The notes beneath the pieces were generated by a model, which was not told the DNA's origin, searched no databases, and was given only the letters and a program-made list of their open reading frames with translations. The position numbers were made by a program, and so were the translations under genes. A stretch of 64,000 nucleotides of DNA, from the NCBI RefSeq assembly GCF_030272615.1, contig NC_081413.1, positions 337,932,802-337,996,801 on the forward strand, read 5' to 3'. Source of the DNA: Cryptomeria japonica (Eukaryota; Streptophyta; Pinopsida; Cupressales; Cupressaceae). The first letter of the stretch is position 1; each line of letters begins with the position of its first letter. Positions 33,541 to 44,946 of the stretch are shown here, piece by piece.

Positions 33541-34020
33541 GAAGAAGAGTGAGATTGATGTAGAAAATAGATCCGCACCTGAATCTGGTGTTGGAGATTC
33601 ATCTAGAAATTAATTTAAGGCCTCTATCCTAGGGGGAGTTTTCAAGAAAATCCTATTTTCCCCTGCTAGTGGATAGTACCTAAATCTGACAAGATGATAA
33701 AAGTTCTATTAGGGTATTGTACATGATTTGGATTGTTTTTCGGAAGAAATCGGGTAATATTGAAGATCCATAGATGATTTTTGTGGAATAGTTTGTGAAG
33801 ATAGGGTATCTAGCAGGTCTAAGGAAAGAGAATTTATTGCACTAAAAAGTTAAGTGTGCATATGATAAAAGGTAAATTTACCTTCTCTTTTGTCACTTTG
33901 TGTTCGAAGAGAAAGAGCTCTGCAATCAGATTTTTGAGAGATCAAAGTGTGAAGGCAATTTTGTGTGAAACCCTAATCTAATGAGAAAGGTATTTATCTA
34001 CAAAACTTTTCAATTTAAAA
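33541..34020 (+). other. Non-coding stretch before the accessory ORF
   Basis: No ORF. It includes a G-rich run (CTAGGGGGAG near 33630) like the purine tracts found after pol in the other copia elements, and TAATGAGAAAGGTATTTATC-type leader sequence shortly before the ATG at 34021. Confidence 0.5.
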
Positions 34021-34488
34021 ATGGTTACACCATTGGTTGTTGATATCACTGAGATATCTCACCCAAAATTCAAGAAACATCCATTCAAATCTATCAAGGT
34101 AGACCTGCTAGGTGCACTTTCCTCTATTCTATATGGCATTCTTCACGTCGAGGATGTTAGGGCATACATTCATGCCAGTCTGGATGAAGTTGGGATCCCT
34201 CAATTTCTAAACTTGTTCATGAATCATCTTAGAGATGATGTATATAACCTCAAAGACAAATATAAAGCATTAGAGTTGAATAATTTCATTCAGTTCATCA
34301 ATTTTTTGATTGTTGAAGAGAGTGAATGGGTCCAATATATTTTGAGTCAAATGCATGATGAATTTATGTGGTTGAAAAATTTGATTAATATTACCAAGGA
34401 TGCCATCAAGGTCGTAACTAGTTTGAGCTCATATGGTGATCTTCCCTCGCTGAAGTCCATGAAGAACCAACTTCTTTTAATTAAGTAA
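34021..34488 (+). pseudogene. Unrecognised accessory ORF, 5' part
   Basis: 155 codons from ATG to TAA with no internal stop. I do not recognise the family. It is largely helical in appearance (SIKVDLLGALSSILYGILHV, YIHASLDEVG, LNLFMNHLRDDVYNLKDKYK) and lacks Cys/His clusters and nuclease motifs. Beyond it, plus-strand coding-like sequence is cut by a minus-strand block and seems to resume near 39060-40126. It may therefore be the first exon or segment of a longer protein carried by F. Confidence 0.5.
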
Positions 34489-34707
34489 AAGTAGGTATTT
34501 GAAAGGTACCCTAACCTTGTACAAGCCAGGAGATCATAAGAACATGAAAGAAATGTTCCTGAACACTTCAAAAAATAGAAAGATCCCACCCAAACAAAAA
34601 GGGATCAACTTACATAACATAAAAAACCAGAAACAAACAGCGAAAGGAAAACACCGTGACAACAAAAAGACAGAACCTAGAACCCCTGTAGATACAGAGA
34701 CAGAGAC
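34489..34707. other. Junction and 3' untranslated stretch
   Basis: It joins the accessory ORF of F to the minus-strand ORF that ends at 34708. Nothing recognisable is coded here. No poly(T) run or target duplication that would define the insertion edge was seen. Confidence 0.45.
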
Positions 34708-37155
34708 CTAAATACTTTTCATGATATCCTCGGCATGGACAACCATTTGTTTCATGTTGTTCACCAAGGTCTTTAATTCCTCCAGCTCATGACCTTTGAT
34801 GTCGCCCTTGGTCCTTGTATTAGCTCTGGTCCTCTTTTCATGACCCTTCTTGTCTGGATGATCTTTATCACCATCCTTCTCTGAATTGTTCTCAAATCTA
34901 TTGATCAGGATGTTCATGTTATCCACTGAAGCTTTAAGGATCTTAAAATTTTGATCCGCTATCTTCTTAACATTGAGTTCCAGTCTATCGACTCTGCTAC
35001 CCAGATTGTTCATTTTATTTTCCATAACTTTAATCTCCTTGTTATCTTCCATCTCATTGACCTTTTTTTCCATTGCTATGATTTTACCCACCATACATTC
35101 AATAGCTTCTGCATTGTGAAGTCCAACAACCAGTTCCTTAACATGTTCCACTGGGGGTTTATCACTGATACCACTTTTATCCCCTTTATCCTCCTTTTGC
35201 AGACTTGTAGTTGTATATGGTGAAAATGAATAACAATAATAACAATATTGAAAGGCTAAATGAATTCAACCACAAAACCCTAGCCTAACAATCAACAAAG
35301 ATCCACCATAACATATGAAGATTACCTAAGACAATGCAAATCATATGAAATCACAAAGATTATACCATCACATGTCCAATAGGGTTTTGATCTCCATTCT
35401 TCCTATCTCCATTGATCTTGCTTGATATATTTGCTCTCAAATTTTATGTGCACAAGAGCTCAACAAAGAACGGAATGTGGTTGCAAGTAGGATCGTAGTG
35501 TAGTCAAGATGATCATTAGGGTTTGATAATGAAGGAAGCATCTTCTTAAATAGAAGACACAATATGAAATGGAGGGATAAGATTGAGAGGTGTAAAAAGG
35601 AGGTCGGCTAGGATTAGAGGGTAGGTAGAAGAAATAATAAAATAATGAAAGGGGTAGGTAGTGTAGGAATTAAGAGATGAGTGACATGTGTCATAGGTAG
35701 AAAAGGTTAATGAATTAATTAAATAAATAAAGATTTATTTAATTAATAGAAGAAGTGGGATCAATTAAATAAATAAAAATATTTATTTAATTTAGGAAAG
35801 TGATAATTTAAATAAATAAATGTATTTATTTAAATGAGAAATAAGGCTAGAAGAGGATAAATGAATTAATTAAATAAATAAAGATTTATTTAATTAATAG
35901 AAGAATTAGGCTTAGATAATTAAATAAATAAAATATTTATTTAATTAGACATGACAATTTTAGGTGTCTACAATAGTGTTCAAACCCTCAATGTTGCCTA
36001 TCACCGGGTTTTCATTCCCCACTTTTTCCTGACCCTCATCCTTCTTGTTCTCCTCAACTTCCTCCTCAGAATCAATTGGAACATGGCTGATGTCTTTATT
36101 GTTTCCCTTTTTAGTGTTCTTCCTCTGAATATGCTTTCCAATTGCTTTCCCTTTCTTTTTTTAAATAATTTTTTTCTCAAAAGATTCAGTTTCAGACTCC
36201 AAAATATCTGAATCCACCATAATCCTTTTCCTCTTAGCCTTGTTCCTCCCATTTTTACTAGTCTCTTCTGAATCTCCCTCAGTCTCTGAATCAAAGTTGA
36301 ATCCACTGGCTTCACTCTCCGTAGTCTCATCTCTTGCAGTTTTGCCTTCAATAGGCTTTTCAATGCATTTCCCCTTAAGCATTTTATAAACTAGAACCAT
36401 AAGCCCCTGGTGGAGGGTATGGTCACCTTTGGGATCTTTCTGAACCTCCTTGATAGTATGGTCCATAGAACAGGCTAGGTAATAAGGCAAGCTCACCTTT
36501 TCCCCATGTCAGAAATGGTTGAGCAAGACAAAGTGATGACCATAGGCTCTAGTAAACCTACCATCCAAAGTAATGTAGGCGATAGAAGCAAATAAAACAA
36601 ACCTCCATGGCCTGCAAATCCTTTTTGGGGCATGGTAGGAATTGTCGATTTTCACCATCTTTCTCCTCTCATCATCTATGACTGGGAACTTGTCCGCTGC
36701 TTTATCTGACATGTTGCAGTCCCTATAAAATTTCATGCCCTCAGTAATCATCCTTGTAGCCTCAGCAATGACCTCCTCATCAACATTCATCATCTGGGAC
36801 CCGACCAGGATTTTGCCATTTTTCTAGTTCTTGATGATATAGTTGGTAATTGTGGGATCTTTCCCACTTATCCTTTCCATGAACACATTCAGACCCTCTG
36901 CTGAAGGATATCCCACACTTCGTTGTTCTTTCTCCAGTCTGAGCAAGAGGTGGGTTTAAATATTTTCTTATTACCTCCCATTTTTTCAATCCTTTCCTTA
37001 AAACTCCTTCTCTTAGCTTCAAAACCTCTTCTCTGATTTCTGTGGAAGCCCTGTAAAAATGCCCAGAATCCATGCCAGACAATTATGATAAGACACCTAT
37101 ATAAATTCTCATTATCTCCGAAATAACCCTGCATCGAAAAAAGTGGAAGAGGCAT
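34708..37155 (-). pseudogene. Unrecognised ORF with basic/acidic and coiled-coil parts, split by a solo LTR
   Basis: Minus-strand reading: pieces 37155-36889 and 36793-36509 (ITLDGRFTRAYGHHFVLLNH), a TGA where CGA is likely, then the same frame to a TAA at 36161 and on to 35973. This part has acidic Ser/Glu sequence next to a basic cluster (NKAKRKRIMVDSDILESETE). A 767-bp LTR (35206-35972) interrupts. Coding resumes at 35205 with LQKEDKGDKSG and runs through a coiled coil (IIAMEKKVNEMEDNKEIKVM, LGSRVDRLELNVKKIADQ) to the stop at 34708. No known domain is seen. The start is uncertain: a splice-acceptor-like CTTTTTTCGATGCAG lies just before GGTTATTTC near 37130. Confidence 0.55.
35206..35972 (-). 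repeat. Solo LTR inside the unrecognised ORF
   Basis: Starts TGTAGTTGTA and ends AGGTGTCTACA, the TGTAG/CTACA termini shared with the LTR at 61665. It contains AT-rich inverted pieces (AATTAAATAAATAAA and TTTATTTAATT) and a 151-bp repeat step (35711 and 35862). Coding sequence is plausible on both sides. The 5-bp flanks do not match convincingly (AGACT and ATAGT). Orientation is inferred from the element at 61665. Confidence 0.6.
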
Positions 37156-37189
37156 TAGAAACTATGATTAAAAGTACCACGTTGCCTAG

Positions 37190-39046
37190 CCTAGCTGTGG
37201 TCTAGATTTAGCAGGGATTTCATTTCACTTGCAATCTCATTTTTGCCATAACTAGTAATGATGTCTTCCAATTTGCAAGCCAAGTTGGTAGCCCAATTAG
37301 CGCAGGAATTGGCCTCCCTATACACATGTTAAAAAACACATTTCAAATTCCTCACTAATTTTATTAGTCGCTTTAATAACATTACTAATTGACCAAGAAG
37401 GCAAGAATTTCATATTTAAACAATTGATTATGTTCAATGAATCTCCTTCACACCAGACTCTAGTGCATTTGGCTTCCTTAGCAAGGATCAACCCATGGTA
37501 AGCCACCATAGCTTCAGCTACATGGTTTGTCTGGTTTCCTATGGGGATGCTTTTTATGATTTTGCATGTTCCCCATTCGTCCCTAAGGACCACTCCACAT
37601 CCTACAACACCCAGATTACCCTTTGAAGCACCATCAAAATTATTTTTCATCCACCCATTGGGCGGCGTGACCCATATCACACCCTCTCTAGGATTGATCT
37701 GAATGTGCTCTCAACCCTTTAATCTCCACTTATTGTAGATAAATTGATCATCCTTGTCTTGAGGATTATCAATGCATCCTATGATATTCATATTTTCCAC
37801 TATATTTCTTTTTATTTTCTCAAACACAATTTTAGCCTTAGAAACCTTCTCTCTAAAAACTTTGTCATTTCTCTCTTTCCATATACCCCAACACATATGA
37901 GGTAAGGCAAGTTTCCATAATAAAGTGGTAGACTTATTCCTTGAAGGATGATGCCAAGAGTTGAAAACCTCTTGAATCGACTCTAGGAAGCCCCAACTGA
38001 TTTTGAAGTGGTCCAGACATCTTCCCCAAACATCAGTTGAGAAAGGGCAATGAAGGAGCATATGATTAATGGTCTCCTCATTCTTCTTACATAGAATACA
38101 AACACTAGGCATGCTCATACCTCTTTTTCTAATATTCTCAATTCTTATAATTTTATCTTGAAGAGTTGTCTAGAAAAAAAATGTTAATCTTAGGGGTGAG
38201 GCCTTTCACCCATGCCTTAGCCCAGCATGGACTTTCCATGTTAGAGTATTGTTGATAATAAAGAGAAGCCATAGTGAATGTACCACTTGCTGTGAGTTTC
38301 CAAATTAATTGGTCTTCCTCATCAACTCTTACCATAGAGTTCATACCTTTGTTCAGACTTCCCAAGGACTGATCCACCTGAGATAAATCCTTCTATTGTC
38401 CATCTTCCTAGTAATCACCCACCATAGATCCAAATATTTCCTTGCATTGGTTCTGAAATCTACTCCACTCAAGATTTTCAATCAAAGGGGACTCCAACAA
38501 CCAGGAATCATCCCAGAATTGGATAAGATTCCCTTTCCCTATTTTCCATTTTACACCTCTGGCAATTAAGTCTCTTGTTCTAGAAACATTTTTCCAAATG
38601 TTGGAGCTGATTGCAATATTTTATGCTTTAAGGAAGCTTTGAAGAGTTGGAAATTATCTTTTATACTTTTTTTCCCATATCAGTTTCCACTCTCCCTGAT
38701 TTTTATACCCTCTCCAAATCTGCTTGGCCATAAGGAACTCATTTATGTCTCTTATTCTTCTTAGACCTCGTCCTCCCTTTCTTATTGGCTTACAAACCTT
38801 ATCCTAGGAAATCAAATTTATTCTCTTCTTCTCCTTAACCCCTGTCCATAAAAAAGTTCTCTAAATCTTTTCAATAGCCTCCGCATACTTGGCAAGAATT
38901 CTAAAGAGACTAATGGCATAAAGAGGGATACTTTGAAGAGTAGATTTCAATAGTTGGACCTTACCAGCTTGGCTTAGAAGAGCACCCTTCCAATGAGTTA
39001 CTGATACAACGGGATCAAAATTTGACAAAAGGGAAATGAAAATCAA
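37190..39046 (-). mobile_element. LINE 3' half: RT end, zf-RVT and RNase H
   Basis: Minus-strand non-LTR retrotransposon ORF2 remnant. 39046-38861 is the RT thumb region (HWKGALLSQAGKVQLLKSTL). 38118-37711 holds the zf-RVT cysteine/histidine motif (CILCKKNEETINHMLLHCPF). 37680-37318 is the RNase H (NNFDGASKGNLG, NHVAEAMVAYHGL, VWCEGDSLNII) with Asp/Glu/Asp present, continuing out of frame with YREANSCANWATNLACKLED to about 37215. The endonuclease and most of the RT are absent, as expected for a 5'-truncated LINE. Between 38860 and 38119 the frame is broken. Confidence 0.87.
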
Positions 39047-39059
39047 TGAAATACTTGAG

Positions 39060-40131
39060 CATGATGTAAAATTTTCTTCAATGGTGATTGGTTACAAGAT
39101 ATATCACTCCCTCTGAGAGAACTTTGTATTTGGTACTATAATTTATGTAGCCTATGACATGATCAAGGAAAATAAAGAACATGACTTATGTTAGCTATTG
39201 CAGAGTGAGATAATGAAGAATCTGACCAAGATAAAGAAAGACAAGAAGAACACATTCAAGTATGGTACCTTAATCTTATGTATGTTCTTCTACTTCATGA
39301 ATGAGGTTCCACGAGTAGGAAATATTCAATGGTAAAATGACAAACCAATCACTTCTTAGATTAGAGATTATCTATATAGCATTGATACCAAGGCTCATAA
39401 AGCTACTCTTTGGGGATACTTCAAAAATTTCCAAGGTATGATGCAGGTTAGGAAAATGATTCCTAAGTCTATTGTTGAAAAGTATAAGGATTCTATCTCT
39501 TTTATGGTAGACATAGATCAGTAATTGATGGAAGAAGTAGAACCAAGGATAGTTTGGATCATGCCTATGGGATATGAAGTTGATGAGAAGATTCTAGAGT
39601 TTTATGATCAATATCTATTGATTAAGCCTATAGATACCTCAGAGGAGAGATTTGGCACATTTGTAGAGAAAGAACTGCAGTTGCATTCTTAGTTTAAGAG
39701 ACCTGAGATAGTCTGGAAGGTCAGAAAATAAGTTGAGTATGCAAAGAGTATTGGAATTACCAAAGAAGATTCAGGGAGGCCAAGAAGAGATCACAACAAG
39801 ATAAAGATAAACCTACCAAGGAAAAATCTACTATTCTGGGAGCCTCTCCTAGCAAGACAAGGCAAACCAGAAGCTCTGCACCCTCCTCTAGTTCTACTAA
39901 GCCAGCCAACACTAAGAAATCACAAGTTAAATCATCTGGAAAGGAAGGAAAGGGAAAGAAGGCCAAAATTTTAAGAGAATATGTAACAGTTGAAGATGAT
40001 GAAGAAACAAAGTCTGATGAAGTTGTCAAGTAAATCAAGACAAAGGGCACTAAAACAACAAGAGTCTCTAAAGCCAAACCATCTATTAAAGAGAAGGCAA
40101 GTAAGAAAATGAAGATAGATAAATCTGGTAA
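39060..40131 (+). pseudogene. Unrecognised accessory ORF, 3' part (element F)
   Basis: Plus-strand coding-like sequence with stops. It reads FYFMNEVPRVGNIQW near 39280, then LWGYFKNFQGMMQVRKMIPK, KYKDSISFMVDIDQ, VEPRIVWIMPMGYEVDEK and EERFGTFVEKELQLHS to about 39690. A Lys/Ser-rich basic tail follows (KSSGKEGKGKKAKILREY), then an acidic patch (DDEETKSDE), ending at element A's LTR. I do not recognise the family. The basic-then-acidic tail recalls the minus-strand ORF at 36300-36200. The minus-strand ORF at 39757-40179 is its shadow. Confidence 0.5.
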
Positions 40132-41308
40132 TGTTGGAAATATGAAGGAATTGATTATGTGTTGCATTGATGTCAACACTAGATGTAATGGTTGTTTACC
40201 GGCTTTTGGTAGAAGGATTGGATTGGAAAGATTATTAATTGATTGTCATTGGTATGATCTAAATGATGGAATAAGTTTGTATGAATGGTTCATATGCTTC
40301 TGAAGTATGTTTCAATCAGTTGGTATTGACTTGATGATCGGAAGCTATCTTATGTTCTAGTAATCCTTCTTTGTAGGTCCGGTAAGGGTTTCACCGACAT
40401 AACTTTATTGAAGATCTCTGATGTAATGCATAAGTCATGTTGGTACAGCTTCTAGAAGGGATTCAAAATGTTGGTGGTGATTGTGTTCATGCCTTGATTG
40501 ATTGGTGTCATTGCTTTGGCGTGTGTGGATCTAATTTAGGTCTGGTGCTATCTAGGTTATGGACCGGTTTCATGAAACGTGTTGGTGGATCCTTCTGATG
40601 CACTTCGGGATGTTTTATTGATTGGATGATGTTTGTTTGGCCTTAGGCCAACATGTTTGATGATTTTATTTCAGGATTATGTAATGGATCTATTGAATTA
40701 TCATTTGGGTGGCTGACCTAATTGTTTAGGTCCAGGGCTTGTATAAATATTTGTAAGATCTCATTGTAGATCATAGGCAAGGAGCGAATAATGTAATAAT
40801 CATTTGTGTAGAGGATTTGGTTGATCATAGGTGATCGAGTTGGGTTTATGTAAGAGGTTTTAGACCTCTGGTATTAAGCTTAACCAAAACTGTAATCTGG
40901 CATGTTTGATGCTATCATAGGCAGTTCTTCTTTCCGGATTGTTGTCCAAATATTTTGAGGTGGCTAAACTCTTTTGTAGTCAATGAGACTCCATTGTGAT
41001 GAGCAGTGAGCTCTAGGAAGTGTGCCTTCCCACGTATGCAGGTCCCTATTGTAATTATATACTTTCTGTAGAAGTATCATCTGACTATGGGTAGGGTTTC
41101 CCACCATGGTTTTCCATGTACAAATCATGGTGTTATGTGTTATGGTTGCATGGTATTGATTCTCTGTTTTCAGTTATGCTTTAATGCTTTATCAATTATT
41201 CTGATACCTATTTTCTTATATTTTGATAAAGGTTTTAAGTACTTTAATTCACATAATCTATTGACAACTGATTCACCCCCCCTCAGTTGTCCACTAGTTA
41301 TCCTAACA
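40132..41308 (+). repeat. 5' LTR of A
   Basis: Starts TGTTGGAAATATGAAGG and ends GTTATCCTAACA beside the primer site. It matches 60516-61664 up to the point where that copy is cut. It contains a C-rich tract (TTCACCCCCCCTCAG) near the end. Confidence 0.92.
40742..40749 (+). promoter_or_regulatory. TATA box in LTR A
   Basis: TATAAATA, conserved at 61141-61148 in the 3' LTR and placed about 570 bp before the LTR end. It is a plausible core promoter of the element. Confidence 0.6.
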
Positions 41309-41310
41309 AT

Positions 41311-41322
41311 TGGTATCAGAGC
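41311..41322 (+). other. Primer binding site of A
   Basis: TGGTATCAGAGC, an exact match to the initiator tRNA-Met type, two bases after the LTR. Confidence 0.95.
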
Positions 41323-41366
41323 TTGGTCCTCTTTTTGCAGAAGCCTAACTGCTTGAGGAAGGTCCT

Positions 41367-43049
41367 ATGGCAATTAATAGTTCAGCTATTATTTATCAGA
41401 AGGACAACCCTAGGCTTGATGGAACAAACTATGGAGTATGGAAAATTCAAATGGAAACTCATTTAAGATGCATTGAAAAGGAAATTTTGGAAATAACTCA
41501 AAAAGGTTACACTCCTCATGATCTGACATCTGACAATCCTACACTGACAGACTTGGAAAAGAACATTGAAAATGGCTGCAGAGCTAGAGAAGCCCTCTTA
41601 ATCACCTTATCAGATCAACAGATCATGTGATTATCAGATAAATAATTGACAAAAGCTATATGGGACAAGTTGGAGACTTTGAATGAACGTGATCCAACTG
41701 TTAAAATTACAAAACTTGAATGTTACCGTGTAAGATATGAAAACTTGAAGATCGAGGAAGATGAAATAATTTCTGCATTCATGGAAAGGGTAAATGAAAT
41801 TGTATTAGGAATTCAGTGTTGTGGTGGATCTCTGAGTGAGGAAGAGATTGTTTCAAAAGTATTAAGGATTTTGCCACTAACATATAAGATGAAGGTAACT
41901 ACAATTAATGAGATAAGAACCATGCCTAATTCTTCTGTAAATAGAGATACTATTGTTGGGAAGATATCTTCTTTTGATCTTGAAGAATTTGGTCCTCTAG
42001 GAGTTGCAAAGATTGATACTACATGTAAGGCATCTACATCATCAACCGGAAAGCAAGATTGGAGAGAGTTGCATGCAAAGGAATTGGAAGAGATTAGGAG
42101 AGAAAATGAAGAGCTTGAGCAACTTGAAGTCCTATTTGCTAGAAGGATACCTAAAGGTCCGATAGGAAGTAAGTATGAAGGAAAATATCCTTTCAAATGT
42201 TTTGCATGTAATAAGATAGGTCATTTTGCATCTAGATGTCCTGAAAAGAATTCAAAATCAGAAGAAAGAGCAAGAAGATATTTTAAGCCTAACCCTGAAT
42301 ATCAGATCAAGCATAAGTATAGGAGAAACAAAAATAAATCATGCTACTATGTTGATGAGGAAGGAGTAACTGATGACTAAGAGGAAGAACCAACAGGAGA
42401 TTCAACTAGTAGATCCAGAAATGGAAGAGACTGGGTATTTTATGCTATGAAAGAAGATGATTTGGAACCAGTTATCAAAAATGAGGAAAAGGCCCTTGCA
42501 GAAAAAGTTGAAGATAAAGATGAATGGGTAATAGACAGTGGATGTTCTCATCATATGAAAAGAGACAAACAAAAGTTTCTAACCCTAAAAGAATTTGATG
42601 GTGGTCAAGTCAGATCTAGTAATAACAAAGCATGTATGATCAAAGGAAGAGGAACATTTCATTGGATGGTAAGCATAACACTAAAAAATATTTATTGTGT
42701 TGAAGGTCTGAAGCATAATATTTTGAGTGTAGGACATTTGGTAGATAGAGGATTTTAATTACAATTGAAGGATGGAAAGTGCAAAATCATTAGCAAACCA
42801 GGATTGGAGATTGCAACCGGTACACAGACAAAAGGCAACATCTTTCATTTGAACTCTGGTGGAAAAACATTTTTGATTGGACATATTGATGAAAGTTGGC
42901 TATGGCATAAGAGGTTGTGTCATGTAAATTTTGATTGCATTATAAAGATCAATTCAACTAAAGTAGTTAGAGATTTACCTAAGATTGTGAAGCCTCATAA
43001 TCCGGTCTGTAAGGAATGTCAAATGGGTAAGAAAATCAACTTCTTTTAA
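41367..43049 (+). pseudogene. A Gag, protease and pre-integrase region
   Basis: One frame from the ATG at 41367. Gag begins LDGTNYGVWKIQMETHLRC, has TGA (41628) and TAA (41643) stops, then continues through the UBN2-type capsid (FMERVNEIVLGIQCCGG) to a complete CX2CX4HX4C knuckle, CFACNKIGHFASRC. After a TAA at 42378 comes the protease with the catalytic DSG (WVIDSGCSHHM). After a TAA at 42756 comes the GAG-pre-integrase domain (WLWHKRLCHVNFDCI, CKECQMGKKI). The frame ends at 43047 where a +1 shift leads into the integrase. Confidence 0.9.
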
Positions 43050-43083
43050 GAGAATACTTGATAAATATAATGATATTCTTGAT

Positions 43084-43856
43084 TTGATTCATACTGACCT
43101 ATGTGGTCCTACTAATACAAGAAGCTTTCAAGGAGATAAATATTTCATTTTAATCATTGATGACTATTCTAGAATGATATGGGTTGCTTTTCTAAGGGAG
43201 AAATTTGAAGCCTTTGAGAAATTCAAGATCTTAAGAGCTATGGTTGAGACAGAGACATGGATGAAAATCATGTGTCTGAGATCAATTCAAGGTGGTGAAT
43301 TCACATCTAGTAAATTCAAAAACTAGTGTGAGAAAAATGGCATTAGGAGACAATTATTTGCACATCGGACACCTCAACATAATGGCATTGCGGAAAGAAA
43401 GAACAAAACCATGATGATGGAAGATAATTTTCCTCGTATATACTGGAGACAAGCAGTAAGTACAATGGCTTATACATTCAATAGAGTTCATATCAAAGGA
43501 GATACCGGTAAGACACCTTATGAATTATGGTTTGGTCATTCCCCTACTCTTAATTATTTCATGATCTTTGGAAGTAAGTGTTATATCAAAAGAGATGATT
43601 CCATTGGAAAGTTTGACCCTAGATGTGATGAAGGAATATTTCTTGGTTATTTAACTAAAAGCAAAGCATATAGATGTTATAAAAAAAGATTGCAGAGGAT
43701 TGTGGAGAGAACTAATGTGAAAGTGGACGAGCAGCACAAAGACCAAGCTAAATCTTATGACAGAGAACTGCCAATGGAAATGATCATAACTGATCCGGTA
43801 ATGCCTGTACCGGAACATAATGTTGAACCAATTACCCCGACATCATCAGAAAACTC
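43084..43856 (+). pseudogene. A integrase, truncated by insertion of B
   Basis: HTDLCGPTNTRSFQGDKYF carries the first catalytic Asp. The second catalytic position, normally LRSDRGGEF, reads LRSIQGGEF, so the Asp is lost. A TAG follows at 43324. The Glu motif (GIAERKNKT) is present. KCYIKRDDSIGKFDPRCDEG and SKAYRCYKKRLQRIVERTNV form the C-terminal part. Coding stops where the LTR of B begins at 43857; the last residues of the open frame are LTR sequence. Confidence 0.9.
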
Positions 43857-44889
43857 TATTGGTATTTTGGTATGGTTTTGTCATTGATGTCAGCACCTAC
43901 TAAAACTCTAGCACTTTGGAGATTTAACAACATTCACCGGCAAGCTAATGACTTATGAACAATCACTGGTATCTAGTACACTGGTAGGATATAATGATCA
44001 TCAGCACTTGGAAGGGCATGGAAAACACTTGGTTATGTCGAAGACATTGTTTGGACATCTTATCTTGAAGAATTGTTTATTGGTATATTCATATTTACAT
44101 ATTTACTATTACTGACAAATAGGTCCAGGTTACACCGACAGGTTTATCTTTTCCAGATCAGCATGGGCTATGGAGATGACTTATTATTGTTGTAAATGCA
44201 TTAATCTAACATGGTGAATCAGTTATTGCATCAGTTATTAATTGATTTGTAAATTAATTTTATTGCATTATCCTTTAGAAACGACCTACTAAAATTGGTC
44301 CTAGGTTATGGTATAAATGTAAGATCGAATGTGGAAGGCAAAAAAGAATTGTGTGAAGGTATATGCAAGAATAAGCAGAGCTATACATGTAGACATCATT
44401 CAAAGGTGAAGCTAGGTTTTTGTGAAAGCATATCAGAACTACACCGATATTGAATCCAACATATGAAGATGTTATTTTGAGCAGTACATTCTTATTAGAT
44501 TTAACCATCCAATTGTAGTTAGTGTGACTCCCATTTTGTGTTTGAGCAGTGAGCTCTAGGTGCTTGGCCTTTCTGCATGTGCAGACCCCATTTGTATACA
44601 CTTACTATTTGTAGTAGTATCATCTGATTGTGGGTAAGGTTTCCCACTGTGGTTTTTTCCCTTATAGGGTTTCCACGTACAAAAACTGGTGTTATGTCCT
44701 GTGGATGATTTTGTCTTTTTGTTTCATGCATTAATCCTTACCGATATTGCAATTATCTGATAAAACTGTCCACTGGTATAACAGACTATTTCACCGGTAT
44801 TAAGCAAAAAGTTGGTCAAGTTATTTTTGGTTTGAGTTTGTTAGAAAACTAATTCATGGCCCCCTCTCAGTTGTCTCTGGGACCTAACA
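43857..44889 (+). repeat. 5' LTR of B
   Basis: Starts TATTGGTATTTTGGTATGG (TGTTGG in the other copy) and ends GGGACCTAACA. It matches 57471-58504. The C-rich tract before the end has been altered (TTCATGGCCCCCTC). Confidence 0.9.
44312..44319 (+). promoter_or_regulatory. TATA-like box in LTR B
   Basis: TATAAATG, conserved in the 3' LTR at 57929-57936, in a context similar to that of LTR A. Confidence 0.45.
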
Positions 44890-44891
44890 AT

Positions 44892-44903
44892 TGGTATCAG
44901 AGC
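44892..44903 (+). other. Primer binding site of B
   Basis: TGGTATCAGAGC, exact initiator-Met type. Confidence 0.95.
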
Positions 44904-44946
44904 TGAGTCCTCTTTTTGTAGAAGTTTAACAACTTGAGGAGATCCA

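Larger units (their letters stand above)
31239..40131 (+). mobile_element. Copia-like element F, 5' LTR and part of internal region
   Basis: It has an LTR (31239-32333), a drifted initiator-Met primer site, a coiled-coil gag-like ORF with zinc knuckles, then an unrecognised accessory ORF. No protease, integrase or RT of F is visible. Internal sequence is interrupted by minus-strand DNA (about 34490-39050) and by element A from 40132. The right part and 3' LTR of F are not in the window, so F may be non-autonomous or only partly seen. Confidence 0.55.

Noticed and set aside
35201-35977. 5-bp duplication around the solo LTR
   Set aside because: AGACT and ATAGT differ at more than one position; the LTR call rests on termini and flanking coding sequence instead.
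39757-40179. 140-codon minus-strand ORF
   Set aside because: Shadow of the Lys/Ser-rich tail on the plus strand; the Leu/Ser-rich translation is typical of an antisense of Lys/Glu codons.
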